Shown here: in pieces, positions 25,751 to 34,580 of the stretch
Position numbering within the stretch: position 1 is the stretch's first letter
Layout of the letters: the number at the start of each line of letters is the position of its first letter
Assembly: GCF_030413595.1 (NCBI RefSeq)
Contig: NZ_CP129238.1
Coordinates: 3,658,001 to 3,722,000 of the forward strand
Reading direction: 5' to 3'
Length of the DNA: 64,000 nucleotides
DNA from: Planococcus liqunii
GTDB taxonomy: Bacteria > Bacillota > Bacilli > Bacillales_A > Planococcaceae
Notes under the pieces: generated by a model
The model's input: the letters and a program-made list of their open reading frames with translations, nothing else
The model's database searches: none
What the model was told of the DNA's origin: nothing
Made by a program: the position numbers and the translations under genes

Positions 25751-26040
25751 AAAAAAATCCCACCCCCAAGACAATTGTCTTGGGGACGAGATTACTAAAA
25801 TCGTGGTGCCACCCCTGTTTGTCAATACGTCACCGCATTAACCTCATTCGGTACAGCCATGAAAAATGGCGATTACCTTAGCCCGATAACGGGAGCTCCC
25901 GTCCCAACATCCCCCAAAATCAGGTTCCGCTGTGATGCTCAGAGGTTTGTTTCAATAACGGACTCCTACTCCTTTCCAGCAACCGGAGCTCTCTAGAAAA
26001 AGTCTTAAGCTATCTACTGTTCTCTTCAACGCTTTTCATT
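25751..26040 (-). promoter_or_regulatory. T-box leader upstream of the MFS transporter
   Basis: On the minus strand the leader shows the T-box hallmarks in order. An AGTAG segment comes first, then AGAGAG with GGTTGCTGGAAA, then GAAACAAACCTCTGAG (at 25953-25944 and on), which holds the specifier. The T-box core GGGTGGCACCACG follows (complement at 25800-25812). Last is the terminator CCCCAAGACAA/TTGTCTTGGGG (25764-25785) with a U7 run. The specifier frame is not certain by eye: ACA (Thr), CAA (Gln) or AAC (Asn) are all possible. The UGGC of the T-box would pair with a tRNA having G at position 73. Confidence 0.88.
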
Positions 26041-26490
26041 TTTATAATTCCCGTAATATTACCACAACTCTATCAAACTAGTAAATACTCTATGACAAGC
26101 AATAATTTTAAAGAAAGCCAATTAATTCTCAAATACCCAGTTCGTAAAAGTACATGAGTCCGGACAAAAAGATAAAGAAAATACGCTTGTACCAACCTTA
26201 TCTTCCCCTTCTCAAAATGCTTCGTTTTAAACTTGGGTTAAAAATTTTTGGACAAATGCACTGAAAGACAGTAAGAATATTTTTCGGTACCTTTCTACGC
26301 TTCTACTTTGTATACGGAGTTTGCTTCCGAAACATTTTTTATTGCTGCAATCAATAAGTAGTTTCCCGTACATTCTAGTTTGCCTTGGCCACGAATAAAC
26401 CGTTTTTTGAAAATAAGAATCCATGTATAGGGGCAACTAACTAAAATCGTTCTACTGGAAGTAGAATTTAAACAGATTTTTAATGAAAAT
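26041..26490. other. intergenic region carrying a repeat copy
   Basis: No credible gene. AGTTCGTAAAAGTACA at 26139-26154 is a copy of the dispersed motif, followed by an imperfect hairpin (AAGATAA/TTATCTT, about 26168-26206). The rest shows nothing I can name. Confidence 0.55.
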
Positions 26491-26685
26491 TTATGGCATA
26501 GAGCGAATCGGACAAGCACCGTTTGGTTTTGGTCTTCTTACAAGCTCCCCATTGCAATTTGGACAAATGTTAAACATCCTTATCGTACACTCCTGGCAGA
26601 ACGTACACTCATGAACACAAATATAAGCCTCTGTTTCAATATGTCCAGAACACTTTTCACAGCTGTTTTTCATTTCTAACCCCAT
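26491..26685 (-). CDS. DUF1272 zinc-binding protein
   Basis: A 64-residue cysteine-rich protein beginning MGLEMKNSCEKC, with CVHECTFCQECT and CPNCNGELVRRP. This is the full cysteine pattern of DUF1272 (B. subtilis YolA-unrelated, widely distributed), which should hold two zinc ions in a ribbon or knuckle fold. AAAGGAGGAAATATT precedes the ATG. Function unknown; it is divergent from the Lrp-type gene, with 140 nt between them. Confidence 0.88.
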   Translation of the reverse strand: MGLEMKNSCEKCSGHIETEAYICVHECTFCQECTIRMFNICPNCNGELVRRPKPNGACPIRSMP

Positions 26686-26826
26686 AATATTTCCTCCTTT
26701 TTGAACTCAGTTCATTCTATTTGAAATTCTATTTAAAACCCATCCTTTTTTTAGGATTATTGAGGAGTATAGTTTAATAAATAAGGAAATTTAGGGATTT
26801 CAAATAATATTTGCAGGTGATAAAAA

Positions 26827-27246
26827 GTGGATAACATCAATCGAAGAATAATCGATATCCTGCAGCGAGAAGGCCGGATATCGATGACAGAGCTAGGAAA
26901 TAGAATCTCTTTGTCTGTTCCTGCTGTAACAGAAAGAGTCCGGAAACTAGAGGATAACGGGATAATCGAAGGATATCGGGCTGAAATCAATTCAAGAAAG
27001 ATAAACAAGTCAGTTAAAGCATTTATTTTAATGAAAACTTATCGCTGCAAAGCATTTAGAGAATTCTGCAAGGACAATCCTTTAGTAATAGAATGCCATC
27101 GATTAACTGGCGAGTATAGTTACCTCGTTAAGGTAGTCACAGAAACAAACGAATTGCTGGAAGAGTTCATTGATTTGAGTATGGAGTACGGAGAACCCCA
27201 TACGATGATGAACCTTTCTTCTCCGGTTCCTTATAAGAATATTTAA
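26827..27246 (+). CDS. Lrp/AsnC-family transcriptional regulator
   Basis: A 139-residue regulator with an N-terminal helix-turn-helix (IDILQREGRISMTELGNRIS, then SVPAVTERVRKLEDNGII) and a C-terminal RAM-type effector domain. The start is GTG at 26827 with AGGTGAT upstream. It is divergent from the DUF1272 gene and is the second Lrp-type regulator in the window; the two share architecture but differ through most positions of the effector domain. Target and ligand are unknown. Confidence 0.87.
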   Translation: MDNINRRIIDILQREGRISMTELGNRISLSVPAVTERVRKLEDNGIIEGYRAEINSRKINKSVKAFILMKTYRCKAFREFCKDNPLVIECHRLTGEYSYLVKVVTETNELLEEFIDLSMEYGEPHTMMNLSSPVPYKNI

Positions 27247-27366
27247 CTGCTTAGTTTTGAGTAATCATATGGCAAATAATTATTTTTGCTCTTCTTAAAA
27301 TTTCACATCCAAATTAACTTGAATACATCCATCTAAACAAGCGCTTTGTTGTCCACCATTCTTAAT

Positions 27367-27441
27367 CCATTCGTAAATGCACTCATTTACAAACCAAAAA
27401 GGAGAGAAGAGGTTAATCTAAAAACCTCTTTTCTCCTTTTT
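27367..27441. terminator. repeat-like motif and terminator between convergent genes
   Basis: CATTCGTAAATGCACTC resembles the dispersed CGTTCGTAAAAGTACA motif and forms a small hairpin with CATTTACAAA. It is followed by AAAAAGGAGAGAAGAGGTT (27396-27414) pairing with AACCTCTTTTCTCCTTTTT (27423-27441), a strong bidirectional terminator between the Lrp-type gene and spo0M. Confidence 0.75.
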
Positions 27442-27541
27442 AATAACAGCAACTTCCAATCCTCCGTTGTACGAAAAGGATCCCTTTGAATCCTTTTAGG
27501 GACTCTATAGAACAGAGGAAGCCCTTTCTCGCTTAAATTCT

Positions 27542-28306
27542 CTAAGTTTTGCCCAACAGAAGATCATGCAGCTGACGAGCGATTGCATCAACACCGGGCA
27601 CATTGCTAGATGGGTAATGAAGGGTCAATATCGTCTCCTTCCCGTTCAGTTCACGGGCGAGAAGGTCTTTCGTCTGCCTTTCTTCTTTATCCAGCTGGAT
27701 ATATGCCGTCGTTCCTGCTTGATCGGAGATAAGGACCAACTCCAGCTCACTGAACCGGCGCTTGAATTTTTTGTTGGGGTAAAATTCAAATTCTTGGAGT
27801 ACGCCACTGTTCGTACGCCGACTTTGTACATTGACCACTTTCTTCAGCGGAAAGTCCATTTCCTGAACAGCATACAAAATCTTTTCTGCAGCTTCTGTTC
27901 CAAACACATGAATGTCATGCTCTTCTCTCAAATTGTTTTTCCCCGTTACCTCCAACATCGTCTTTAGCCAGACATCCACTTTATGGACGGTCATTGGGGT
28001 CTCTCGGGATAACTCAAATGCAAAAGGAATCGTTTTTTCTTCCCGTGGCCCTATCGTGAAAGCTCCACTAATTTTCAGCTTCTGGATTTCCACTTCTTCC
28101 AGCGCTTTCCGCCCCCCTTCCTCAACCAATACATTTGTCATTACAAAGATATACGCTCCTTTAATTTCCTGTTCGGTTTCGCCTCCGATTACATAGATTT
28201 CTCCTGAAATCGAACTTCCTTGATAGACTTTGGCTTTTGCGATAGAGGTCCCCACTTTGGCGTTTCCATCTCCTGCACTTGCCCTTAAGGTTTCCCAAAT
28301 AGACAT
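27542..28306 (-). CDS. spo0M: Spo0M-type arrestin-like protein
   Basis: A 254-residue protein of the Spo0M family, an arrestin-like beta-sandwich protein that modulates sporulation entry and cell division in B. subtilis. The signature start (MSIWETLRASAGDGNAKVGT), the YQGSSISGEIYVIGG strand pair and REEKTIPFAFELSRETPMT are clear. The C-terminal part (DLLARELNGKETILTLHYPS) is also family-typical. TTAGGAGGCAATGCA lies before the ATG. Single gene with its own terminator. Confidence 0.92.
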   Translation of the reverse strand: MSIWETLRASAGDGNAKVGTSIAKAKVYQGSSISGEIYVIGGETEQEIKGAYIFVMTNVLVEEGGRKALEEVEIQKLKISGAFTIGPREEKTIPFAFELSRETPMTVHKVDVWLKTMLEVTGKNNLREEHDIHVFGTEAAEKILYAVQEMDFPLKKVVNVQSRRTNSGVLQEFEFYPNKKFKRRFSELELVLISDQAGTTAYIQLDKEERQTKDLLARELNGKETILTLHYPSSNVPGVDAIARQLHDLLLGKT

Positions 28307-28842
28307 TGCATTGCCTCCTAAATTGTCTGTTTTTTCAATTTATTATACCACTCAGTCTCAGTAATCGCATGAAGATAAACTAAAGAGAAAAGAATGAGAA
28401 TTAGTTCACAGTTTTAATATGAATGCCTTTTGTTTATTTTAACTAAATCCTCATATAGCTTCTGGTAACCTCATGGCATATAAAATTAATAGGAATTTTC
28501 ATTAATTTTCTTTTTATATTTTTTAACATTTACAGTCTAGCTACTTTGTAGAGCTTATTTACGAAATACTCATGTTATTTGAGGAAAAAACCAGAATGAA
28601 AACTGAACTGTTTGTAAAAGTACACCTCCATCAACAGAAAGGAAGAGAAAATGCTCTAATTGAGCGTCTTCTCTTCCTTTCTATGCCTATTCAATTAACT
28701 TGTTATCGAATTTTAGTGCGATAATGGCCAACTACTTAAATATATTTCATATTTATGTGTTCTTTTTAACTTTAAGTATAAAGTTGAAGGACCAATTTAA
28801 TACAACAATTAATCAAAATACATACTAGTTAATGCTTTTGTT
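28307..28842. other. intergenic region with a repeat copy and hairpin
   Basis: No gene. The dispersed motif TGTTTGTAAAAGTACA lies at 28609-28624, followed by a strong hairpin AAAGGAAGAGAA/TTCTCTTCCTTT (28638-28680) with an inner GCTC/GAGC pair. The flanks are very AT-rich and contain nothing else I recognise. Confidence 0.65.
28609..28682 (+). repeat. copy of dispersed motif with hairpin
   Basis: TGTTTGTAAAAGTACA followed after 13 nt by a 12-bp hairpin stem, the same layout as the element at 22756, but without the recognisable 3' arm. Confidence 0.7.
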
Positions 28843-29298
28843 CTAATTCACAAAACCATCTAGAAACTTACTCGCTTCACCATTAAATTTCCACATCACA
28901 CCAAACCGGTCGATTAACATACCAAAACTGGCGGACCACGGAGTAGAAGATAAGGGCATGATTACCGTACCACCTTCAGAAAGTGCTTCGAAAATGGACT
29001 GATTGGCTTCTGGTTCAGCATCGATGATACTAATAAGGAGGGAATTCCCTTGCGTAATTCCTCCTGTCACCGCTTGCATACCCAGTGGGACATCCGAGAG
29101 CATCAATGTGTTTCCTGCGAATTCAATACGCGATTCCATGATCATGTTTTGTTCTTCTTCCGTGAATGGCGCATTCGGATCTTGGTCAAAAGCATTAAAT
29201 CTCACTTTTTTCACACTTGTTGCTTGCAATGCTCTTTCGTAAAACGTCAGTGCTTCTTCTGCCTTGCCTTCAAATTGTAGATAAGCTACTGTTTTCAT
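28843..29298 (-). CDS. VOC-family glyoxalase-like protein (PhnB type)
   Basis: A 151-residue vicinal-oxygen-chelate protein of the PhnB/3-demethylubiquinone-methyltransferase-like group. It has the start MKTVAYLQFEGKAEEALTFY, MLSDVPLGM and the C-terminal SASFGMLIDRFGVMWKFN typical of the group. The role is unknown; members may bind small organic molecules without catalysis. AAGGAGGAAATAAAAG precedes the ATG. Divergent from the YafY-type regulator 78 nt away, a very common pairing that suggests the regulator controls it. Confidence 0.9.
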   Translation of the reverse strand: MKTVAYLQFEGKAEEALTFYERALQATSVKKVRFNAFDQDPNAPFTEEEQNMIMESRIEFAGNTLMLSDVPLGMQAVTGGITQGNSLLISIIDAEPEANQSIFEALSEGGTVIMPLSSTPWSASFGMLIDRFGVMWKFNGEASKFLDGFVN

Positions 29299-29376
29299 CT
29301 TTTATTTCCTCCTTTGTTATACCCAAAGTATAATGGGGCATAGGTGACAACAGTATGTCGTATATCGGAGGACACT

Positions 29377-30285
29377 ATGAAAAAAATTGAACGGCTTATC
29401 TCAATTGTCATGATTTTACTGCAAAAGGAAATTGTTTCAGCCTCAGAATTCAGCCGTCTATTCGATGTTTCAAAGCGAACAATCCAACGGGATATAGAAG
29501 CCTTGGGTTATGCAAATATCCCCATTTATGCAGAACACGGTGCTGAGGGAGGATATGCGTTAATGGATGAATATAAACTCGATAAACGTTTGGTAAACAG
29601 CCAAGACTTAGAAAATATCCTCGTCTCCTTAGGTGGCTACGACCAATTGATAACGAACCCGGAAATTCAAATGACAATTCAAAAAATCAAATCAATGACC
29701 AGCCTGGAAACGACCGCAAAACTGGATTTGAGTTTTTATGATTGGTCAGGTAGAAGCGAGATCAAAGAAGACATTACACTGATCAATCAAGCAATCGGAA
29801 AGAACTGGTTGTTAACATTTGAATACGTCGATCAAGGCGGCAAAAGAAGCTGTCGGGTCGTAGAACCTTATAGGCTGCGTTTAATGGAGATGCATTGGTA
29901 TCTTTTTGCTTATTGTCTTGAACGCAAAGACTATCGAACATTCAAGTTGACGAGGATGATCGATATTAAACAGGAAGGTTCTTTCAGTCCGAGGTCCGAT
30001 CTCGAATCTATAAAAGACCAAAAGCATAGTGGACAATCCGAGTTGGTCCCGGTACAGCTATTAGTCGATGTTGTGGTCAGAGATCAGTTTATCGAGAGAT
30101 ATGGCAAAAGTTCTGTTACGGAAATGACGGCAGAAAGTTATCTTGTCAAGATTGAGCTACCTGAGAGCCATTTTGCTTACCAGTTTGTAGCTGGTTTCGG
30201 CAATAAAGTTAAGATTTTGGAACCACATAGTTTTATAGAAAATTATTTAATTTTTTTAGAGGAAACCATCCGACTGTATCGATAG
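29377..30285 (+). CDS. YafY-type HTH/WYL-domain transcriptional regulator
   Basis: A 302-residue regulator with an N-terminal DeoR-like winged helix (MKKIERLISIVMILLQKEIV, FSRLFDVSKRTIQRDIEAL) and a central WYL domain (GKNWLLTFEYVDQGGKRSCR, EPYRLRLMEMHWYLFAYC), followed by a C-terminal extension. WYL domains sense ligands or nucleic acids. GGAGGACACT precedes the ATG at 29377; an in-frame codon at 29344 has no site. It is divergent from the VOC gene, its likely target. Confidence 0.9.
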   Translation: MKKIERLISIVMILLQKEIVSASEFSRLFDVSKRTIQRDIEALGYANIPIYAEHGAEGGYALMDEYKLDKRLVNSQDLENILVSLGGYDQLITNPEIQMTIQKIKSMTSLETTAKLDLSFYDWSGRSEIKEDITLINQAIGKNWLLTFEYVDQGGKRSCRVVEPYRLRLMEMHWYLFAYCLERKDYRTFKLTRMIDIKQEGSFSPRSDLESIKDQKHSGQSELVPVQLLVDVVVRDQFIERYGKSSVTEMTAESYLVKIELPESHFAYQFVAGFGNKVKILEPHSFIENYLIFLEETIRLYR

Positions 30286-30423
30286 TAGCTGCAGAATTTT
30301 GCTCCTAGACAAATAAGCACAACAACTTTTGCAACGGCTAGGACTTTTTTTATAATCAATCAAAGAGTTACTCTCATTCCACTGATTATACATTTTGCTT
30401 TCAAAAATAAGACTTGTACAGAT

Positions 30424-30520
30424 AAAGAGGAAAATCAGTGCTTATAGGCAATGATTTTCCTCTTTGTATTTCGTCAATAAATTAGCTGTTACTTCTGATA
30501 AATTTATGATATGTAAACTA
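30424..30520 (+). repeat. hairpin plus 3' arm of the dispersed element
   Basis: AAAGAGGAAAATCA (30424-30437) pairs with TGATTTTCCTCTTT (30452-30465), a likely terminator for the upstream regulator. It is followed by CTGATAAATT and TGATATGTAAACTA (30507-30520), the 3' arm seen at 22817-22840 and 31994-32019. The 5' arm is not recognisable here. Confidence 0.65.
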
Positions 30521-30681
30521 CTAGACAGTTAGCGCATCTTTCTATAATACTTTAGTAATTACATACTATTACGTATAACCCGATAAGCTTGTGTTTAATA
30601 TGGGAACTGTGACTGTTAAAAAGAGAATCTCATCTTTACAACATCAAACTTCGCCCCATAAAATGAGGGCGCAGCTTAAGC

Positions 30682-30819
30682 AAAATCGGCAACGAAGAAG
30701 CCGACTTAGTCGCTGTCGGCCGAGGCATGTTGAAAAACCCTTATTGGACCCTGGAAGCTGCAGAAAAAATAAGAAAAGAGACCTCTGTGCCTGTACAATA
30801 TGCAGCAGGATTCAAGTAA
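30682..30819 (+). pseudogene. C-terminal remnant of an old-yellow-enzyme (NamA/YqjM-like) gene
   Basis: Forty-five codons to a TAA read KIGNEEADLVAVGRGMLKNP followed by YWTLEAAEKIR and PVQYAAGFK. This is the conserved end of NADPH dehydrogenase NamA/YqjM-type flavoproteins (ADLV..GR..L.NPYW and the final PVQY stretch). An in-frame TGA lies just before, and nothing upstream continues the homology, so only the tail of a deleted gene remains. The SDR gene starts 70 nt downstream. Confidence 0.8.
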
Positions 30820-30890
30820 GCAGTATTTAGTTAATACCTATACCGAGTACACGAAACAAAAATGAAAACATATTTTGGAGGGAGTTTATA

Positions 30891-31634
30891 ATGACATACA
30901 TTGACGACAAAGTGATTATCATCACCGGGGCTTCAAGCGGGATTGGCGAGGCAGCGGCTCTTTATCTTTCAGAACGCGGCGCCAAAGTGGTTTTAGCAGC
31001 AAGAAGCGAAGAAAAGCTGAAAGTTCTTGCAGAGCGCATAAACAACAGCGGTGGAACGGCACTGTACCGCTCAACGGATGTGACCAATAAAGACGAAGTT
31101 CAATCTTTAGTTGATTTCACTATTGAGAAATTCAATCGTGTGGACACCTTGATTAACTCGGCCGGACTGATGTTATTCTCAATGTGGGACAATACGCACG
31201 TAGAAGAATGGGAAAAAATGATCGACCTGAATCTTAAAGGGGTTCTTTATGGAATCGCAGCAGTGCTTCCGAAAATGAAGGAACAAGGATCTGGCCAAAT
31301 CATTAATGTCGGTTCAGTTGCCGGTCACGCTGTAGGTGAAGGGCATGGTGTCTACAGCTCAACAAAATACGCAGTTAAAGCAATAACTGAAAGCCTTCGT
31401 AAGGAAATGTCTGTTAAATACAACATCAAAGCTTCGATGGTCTCTCCCGGTGTGATTGCCACCAATTGGCAAGATACAGTAACCGATCGTGATGTGGAAA
31501 GTGTTCTTGAGAATTTAAATGAAGTGGCAATTGATGTGGAGCACGTGGCTAAAACCATTGCTTTTGTTATCGATCAGCCTGCTGATGTTCTGATCAACGA
31601 TGTATTAGTAACTCCTACCTCGCAAAAATGGTGA
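30891..31634 (+). CDS. SDR-family oxidoreductase
   Basis: A 247-residue classical short-chain dehydrogenase/reductase. The cofactor loop GASSGIG is at residues 13-19, NSAG at 89-92, and the catalytic residues are Ser142, Tyr155 and Lys159 (YSSTK). The ARS following the second strand suggests NADP(H) preference. It most resembles the YdfG/serine-dehydrogenase-like group; the substrate is unknown. GGAGGGAGTTTATA precedes the ATG. Followed by its own terminator. The flavin-oxidoreductase remnant just upstream suggests a former redox operon. Confidence 0.9.
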   Translation: MTYIDDKVIIITGASSGIGEAAALYLSERGAKVVLAARSEEKLKVLAERINNSGGTALYRSTDVTNKDEVQSLVDFTIEKFNRVDTLINSAGLMLFSMWDNTHVEEWEKMIDLNLKGVLYGIAAVLPKMKEQGSGQIINVGSVAGHAVGEGHGVYSSTKYAVKAITESLRKEMSVKYNIKASMVSPGVIATNWQDTVTDRDVESVLENLNEVAIDVEHVAKTIAFVIDQPADVLINDVLVTPTSQKW

Positions 31635-31695
31635 GTAGAACTAAGTTCCATTGAACGTACTTTTTTAAAAAGAAGAACCAAAAAAATCAAATCGT

Positions 31696-31750
31696 CCTTC
31701 CTGCCGCATCTTTCTTAAAAATACGGCAGGAAGGGCTTTTTATTTTTTTT
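31696..31750 (+). terminator. terminator of the SDR gene
   Basis: CCTTCCTGCCG (31696-31706) pairs with CGGCAGGAAGG (31724-31734), followed by GCTTTTTATTTTTTTT. Confidence 0.9.
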
Positions 31751-31927
31751 AAAAAGGACAAGTGCAGAAATGTAAAACTTAGTCAGCATCTTTTGAACAG
31801 TATTTAAAGATTTTAGAGCATTTTCCCTCTTAAATTAGCAAATGTAGTTTGTTGACTTATATATTTTGTAGTTATTAATTTAGTAAATCTAATAATATAA
31901 TCGGATCTATTCTTCTATCACACTAAG

Positions 31928-32020
31928 GCGTTCGTAAAATACACTTTTAAAAACGAAAAAAGAGTGAAAATTTTAGACGAAGTTTCTACTTTTCCGATAA
32001 TTCAATGATATGTAAACTGA
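31928..32020 (+). repeat. copy of the dispersed element with both arms
   Basis: 5' arm GCGTTCGTAAAATACAC (one base shorter than the other copies), a weak AAAAGAGTGAAA/TTTCTACTTTT hairpin, then the 3' arm CCGATAATT and TGATATGTAAACTGA. It lies between the convergent SDR and EamA genes. Confidence 0.7.
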
Positions 32021-32048
32021 TTTATATGAGTGATTGACGAGTTATATA

Positions 32049-32954
32049 TCATTGCGATAAATTCCGTCCACTGTTTCGTATATCACTCCTTTGCTTTGAT
32101 TGACTGCTCTTCCTTTGGCTGCTTGATAAGACAACACTGAGTAAAATAAGAGCTGCCCCGATATAGCCTTTGCCGTGCAATATTTCTTGTGCAAATACAT
32201 AACCAAATAAAGCAGCGAAAACCGGCTCTAACGAAAACATCAGTCCTGTACGTGTCGGTGACGTGTATTTTTGGGCGATGATTTGTAAAATGAAGCCGAT
32301 GGCACTGCAAAAGATGCTTAAGGCAAGAATCGCAAGCCAGCTAATTGTGGTACTGGGCCAAGCAGGCACTTCGAAAATAAATGAAAAGATCAACCCATAC
32401 AATCCGGTGAAGCCCAGCTGGGCAATCCCTAAGTTTAACGGATCCACCTTCTTGGCTGCCGAACTTACCACTATAATATGCACGGCATAGAAAAGCGCAG
32501 CCCCCATACAGAATAAGTCGCCCCTATTAAACACTAAAGGCAGTTGAATGGTGAGAAAACCGATTCCTGTAATGGCAAGAATCACACTCAGGGCCGTTTT
32601 CAATTCAACTTTTTTTCGCAATACGAAAGCCGTAATCAGCGGAACAAATACCACAGTCAAGCTAACCAAAAAACCTGCATTTGACGTGGTGGTCGTGTTC
32701 AATCCATACGTGATTAACACGAAAACGATGAATAGAATAACCCCTAGAATGGCCGCACACTTTAAGGTGAGGCAATCAATTTTCCTGAACCGCCGAAAAA
32801 AGAGGCCCGCCGCCAGCACAAATGCCAATCCGAATCGAAGCGCGATTACATTGAATTCTCCAAGCGAATCAATTCCTATTTTCATAAACAAATAAGACGA
32901 TCCCCATCCGATTGTCACCAGTAACATCAGTAAATCCGCCTGGAAAGGTTTCAT
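32049..32954 (-). CDS. EamA/DMT-family transporter
   Basis: A 301-residue ten-helix transporter made of two EamA repeats. The first begins DLLMLLVTIGWGSSYLFMKI and the second shows the parallel LGIAQLGFTGLYGLIFSF; SLEPVFAALFGYVF near residue 245 is the usual family motif. Such proteins export metabolites or amino acids. It is the third gene of a probable operon behind the XRE-cupin regulator and the quinone reductase (80 nt gap). AAGGAGGAGACGC precedes the ATG. The basic tail ends KSSQSKQRSDIRNSG. Confidence 0.9.
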   Translation of the reverse strand: MKPFQADLLMLLVTIGWGSSYLFMKIGIDSLGEFNVIALRFGLAFVLAAGLFFRRFRKIDCLTLKCAAILGVILFIVFVLITYGLNTTTTSNAGFLVSLTVVFVPLITAFVLRKKVELKTALSVILAITGIGFLTIQLPLVFNRGDLFCMGAALFYAVHIIVVSSAAKKVDPLNLGIAQLGFTGLYGLIFSFIFEVPAWPSTTISWLAILALSIFCSAIGFILQIIAQKYTSPTRTGLMFSLEPVFAALFGYVFAQEILHGKGYIGAALILLSVVLSSSQRKSSQSKQRSDIRNSGRNLSQ

Positions 32955-33034
32955 GCGTCTCCTCCTTCACTGTGCCTTCTTCTAATCTATAAAAATAAAG
33001 TATACTTGCATCGCAAAAGTGAAGAGCGATTGCT

Positions 33035-33745
33035 TTATTGATATTCTTTCTTCAATTGATGATTCTCATCGTAATGGTCTTTTGGGTGGTAAGAAATGAT
33101 GGGTTGTTCAACTAGAGTATGAAGCCGCTGTTTGTACGCCTCCAAATACATTTTCCGTTCATCTTCGTCATGTGACGGTGTCCATGAGATGAATGGCTCG
33201 ACTGGCTGCATGCCCGAAAAGTAGAGCATGCCATGATTGATATGGTAGAGAATTTTTTCATGAATATCGCCATCCATCCCGTTTGGCATATAAGCCCCTT
33301 TGGGCGTTCCAGTCGTCACCGAAAGCATGGCTTTTCTACCTTTTAACCCTCCCGAATCGTATCTATTTTCTCTGGTGTAGATAAAGCCCGAAGCATACAC
33401 CCGGTCAAACCATCCTTTTAAGATGGCCGGCATGGAGTACCACCAAATGGGAAACTGGAAAATAACAAAATCGGCCCACACCAGCTTTTCCTGTTCATCT
33501 TCAATATCGCGTGAAAAACTTTCGGTTTTGACCGCATGTTTCTGTTCAACTGCATATTTCAAAGAGTGTTCGTCCTGACGCTGCTGAAAATCACCGCCGT
33601 CGGCAACCGCCTTGAAATTCATGGCGTACAAATCCGATACTTCTACTTGATGACCCAGTTTGGTCAATTCTGAAACTGCCAAGTCCTTTAGCGCTCCATT
33701 GAACGATTGCGGTTCAGGATGTGCATATACAATCAGTACGTTCAT
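33035..33745 (-). CDS. NAD(P)H-quinone oxidoreductase, flavodoxin-like fold
   Basis: A 236-residue protein of the NQO1/MdaB/YwrO family: MNVLIVYAHPEPQSFNGAL at the N-terminus, the FMN/FAD phosphate-loop region, and the conserved FQFPIWWYSMPAILKGWFDR and TTGTPKGAY segments. It should reduce quinones or related electrophiles with two electrons. ATGAGGAGATGAAGAG precedes the ATG. It lies 48 nt behind the XRE-cupin regulator on the same strand, suggesting regulation by a redox or electrophile signal. Confidence 0.9.
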   Translation of the reverse strand: MNVLIVYAHPEPQSFNGALKDLAVSELTKLGHQVEVSDLYAMNFKAVADGGDFQQRQDEHSLKYAVEQKHAVKTESFSRDIEDEQEKLVWADFVIFQFPIWWYSMPAILKGWFDRVYASGFIYTRENRYDSGGLKGRKAMLSVTTGTPKGAYMPNGMDGDIHEKILYHINHGMLYFSGMQPVEPFISWTPSHDEDERKMYLEAYKQRLHTLVEQPIISYHPKDHYDENHQLKKEYQ

Positions 33746-33793
33746 CTCTTCATCTCCTCATGGATAATTCACTAATGTTTAGCCTGCGTCTTT

Positions 33794-34351
33794 TCAGATT
33801 TCATTTTCAGGATAGAACATCAGCATAAAAAAGCTGGCTGGTTCCGCTGTTTCATTTTTATAGCTGTGCGGAACCGTACCGGAAAATTGAAGCGCATCCC
33901 CGGAGGCCAATGTATAACGCTGACCTTGAAGATCCATGATCAGTTCCCCGTTTTTCATGACGATGTATTCTTCCCCCAAATGGGTTTTGGCCTGATGAAA
34001 ACAGCCTGGCTCCAGTTCAGTGACGTAAATCTCGAATTTTTTATCCGGATGAAAAGGGAAAAAAGGATAGACCCGATATCTGCCTTCATTGTCCGTAATG
34101 GGCTCAATGTCAGTCAGACTAATCTGCTTGACTTGAGGCTCGCTTTCCGTCATGAAGGAAGTGAAGGAAACTTGAAGGCCGTTTGCGATTTTCCATAAAG
34201 TCGCTACCGTCGGATTGGATTTCCCTTTCTCAATTTGAGCCAGCATGGCTTTACTGACCCCTGTTGCTTCAGAAACCTGATCGAGCGTAAGGTTCCTTCG
34301 TTTCCGTAGATTGGCCAAGTTTTTCGAAATAATCCCTTGAATATTTTCCAT
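33794..34351 (-). CDS. XRE-family regulator with cupin sensor domain
   Basis: A 185-residue regulator with an N-terminal HTH (LANLRKRRNLTLDQVSEATG, VSKAMLAQIEKGKSNPTV) and a C-terminal cupin domain (EPGCFHQAKTHLGEEYIVMK, GDALQFSGTVPHSYKNE). The cupin histidines and glutamate typical for metal or ligand binding are present. AGGAGGCATGGA precedes the ATG at 34351. It heads the probable operon with the quinone reductase and the EamA transporter. Confidence 0.9.
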   Translation of the reverse strand: MENIQGIISKNLANLRKRRNLTLDQVSEATGVSKAMLAQIEKGKSNPTVATLWKIANGLQVSFTSFMTESEPQVKQISLTDIEPITDNEGRYRVYPFFPFHPDKKFEIYVTELEPGCFHQAKTHLGEEYIVMKNGELIMDLQGQRYTLASGDALQFSGTVPHSYKNETAEPASFFMLMFYPENEI

Positions 34352-34480
34352 TCCATGCCTCCTGTTAACTTTATTAATGAACAATATAACATACTTTTAA
34401 ACGTTTTAACAGACAAAGGATTTTGATTAATCCTTAGATGGCATTTCTCTAATCAGTATGTTGAGTCTTCGTAGAAAAAA

Positions 34481-34580
34481 GCGTTCGTAAAAGTACACCT
34501 TTCCGAACGCTCTAAAGCCTCTCCGAACTTCATAAAAAGAACGTTCGTAAATGTGTCAAAACACTTTACGAACGTTCTTT
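34481..34580. repeat. rightmost copies of the dispersed motif, in two hairpins
   Basis: CGTTCGTAAAAGTACA at 34482-34497 sits in a first hairpin (GCGTTCG with CGAACGC at 34504-34510). A second hairpin follows: AGAACGTTCGTAAATGTGT (34538-34556) pairs with ACACTTTACGAACGTTCT (34561-34578), ending TTTTATTTC. GTTTACGAACGG at about 34593-34604 is a further half site. Probable terminator between helD (which ends at 34650) and the XRE gene. Confidence 0.8.

Noticed and set aside
30591..30830. 79-codon plus-strand frame rich in Arg
   Set aside because: It reads the old-yellow-enzyme remnant in the wrong frame.
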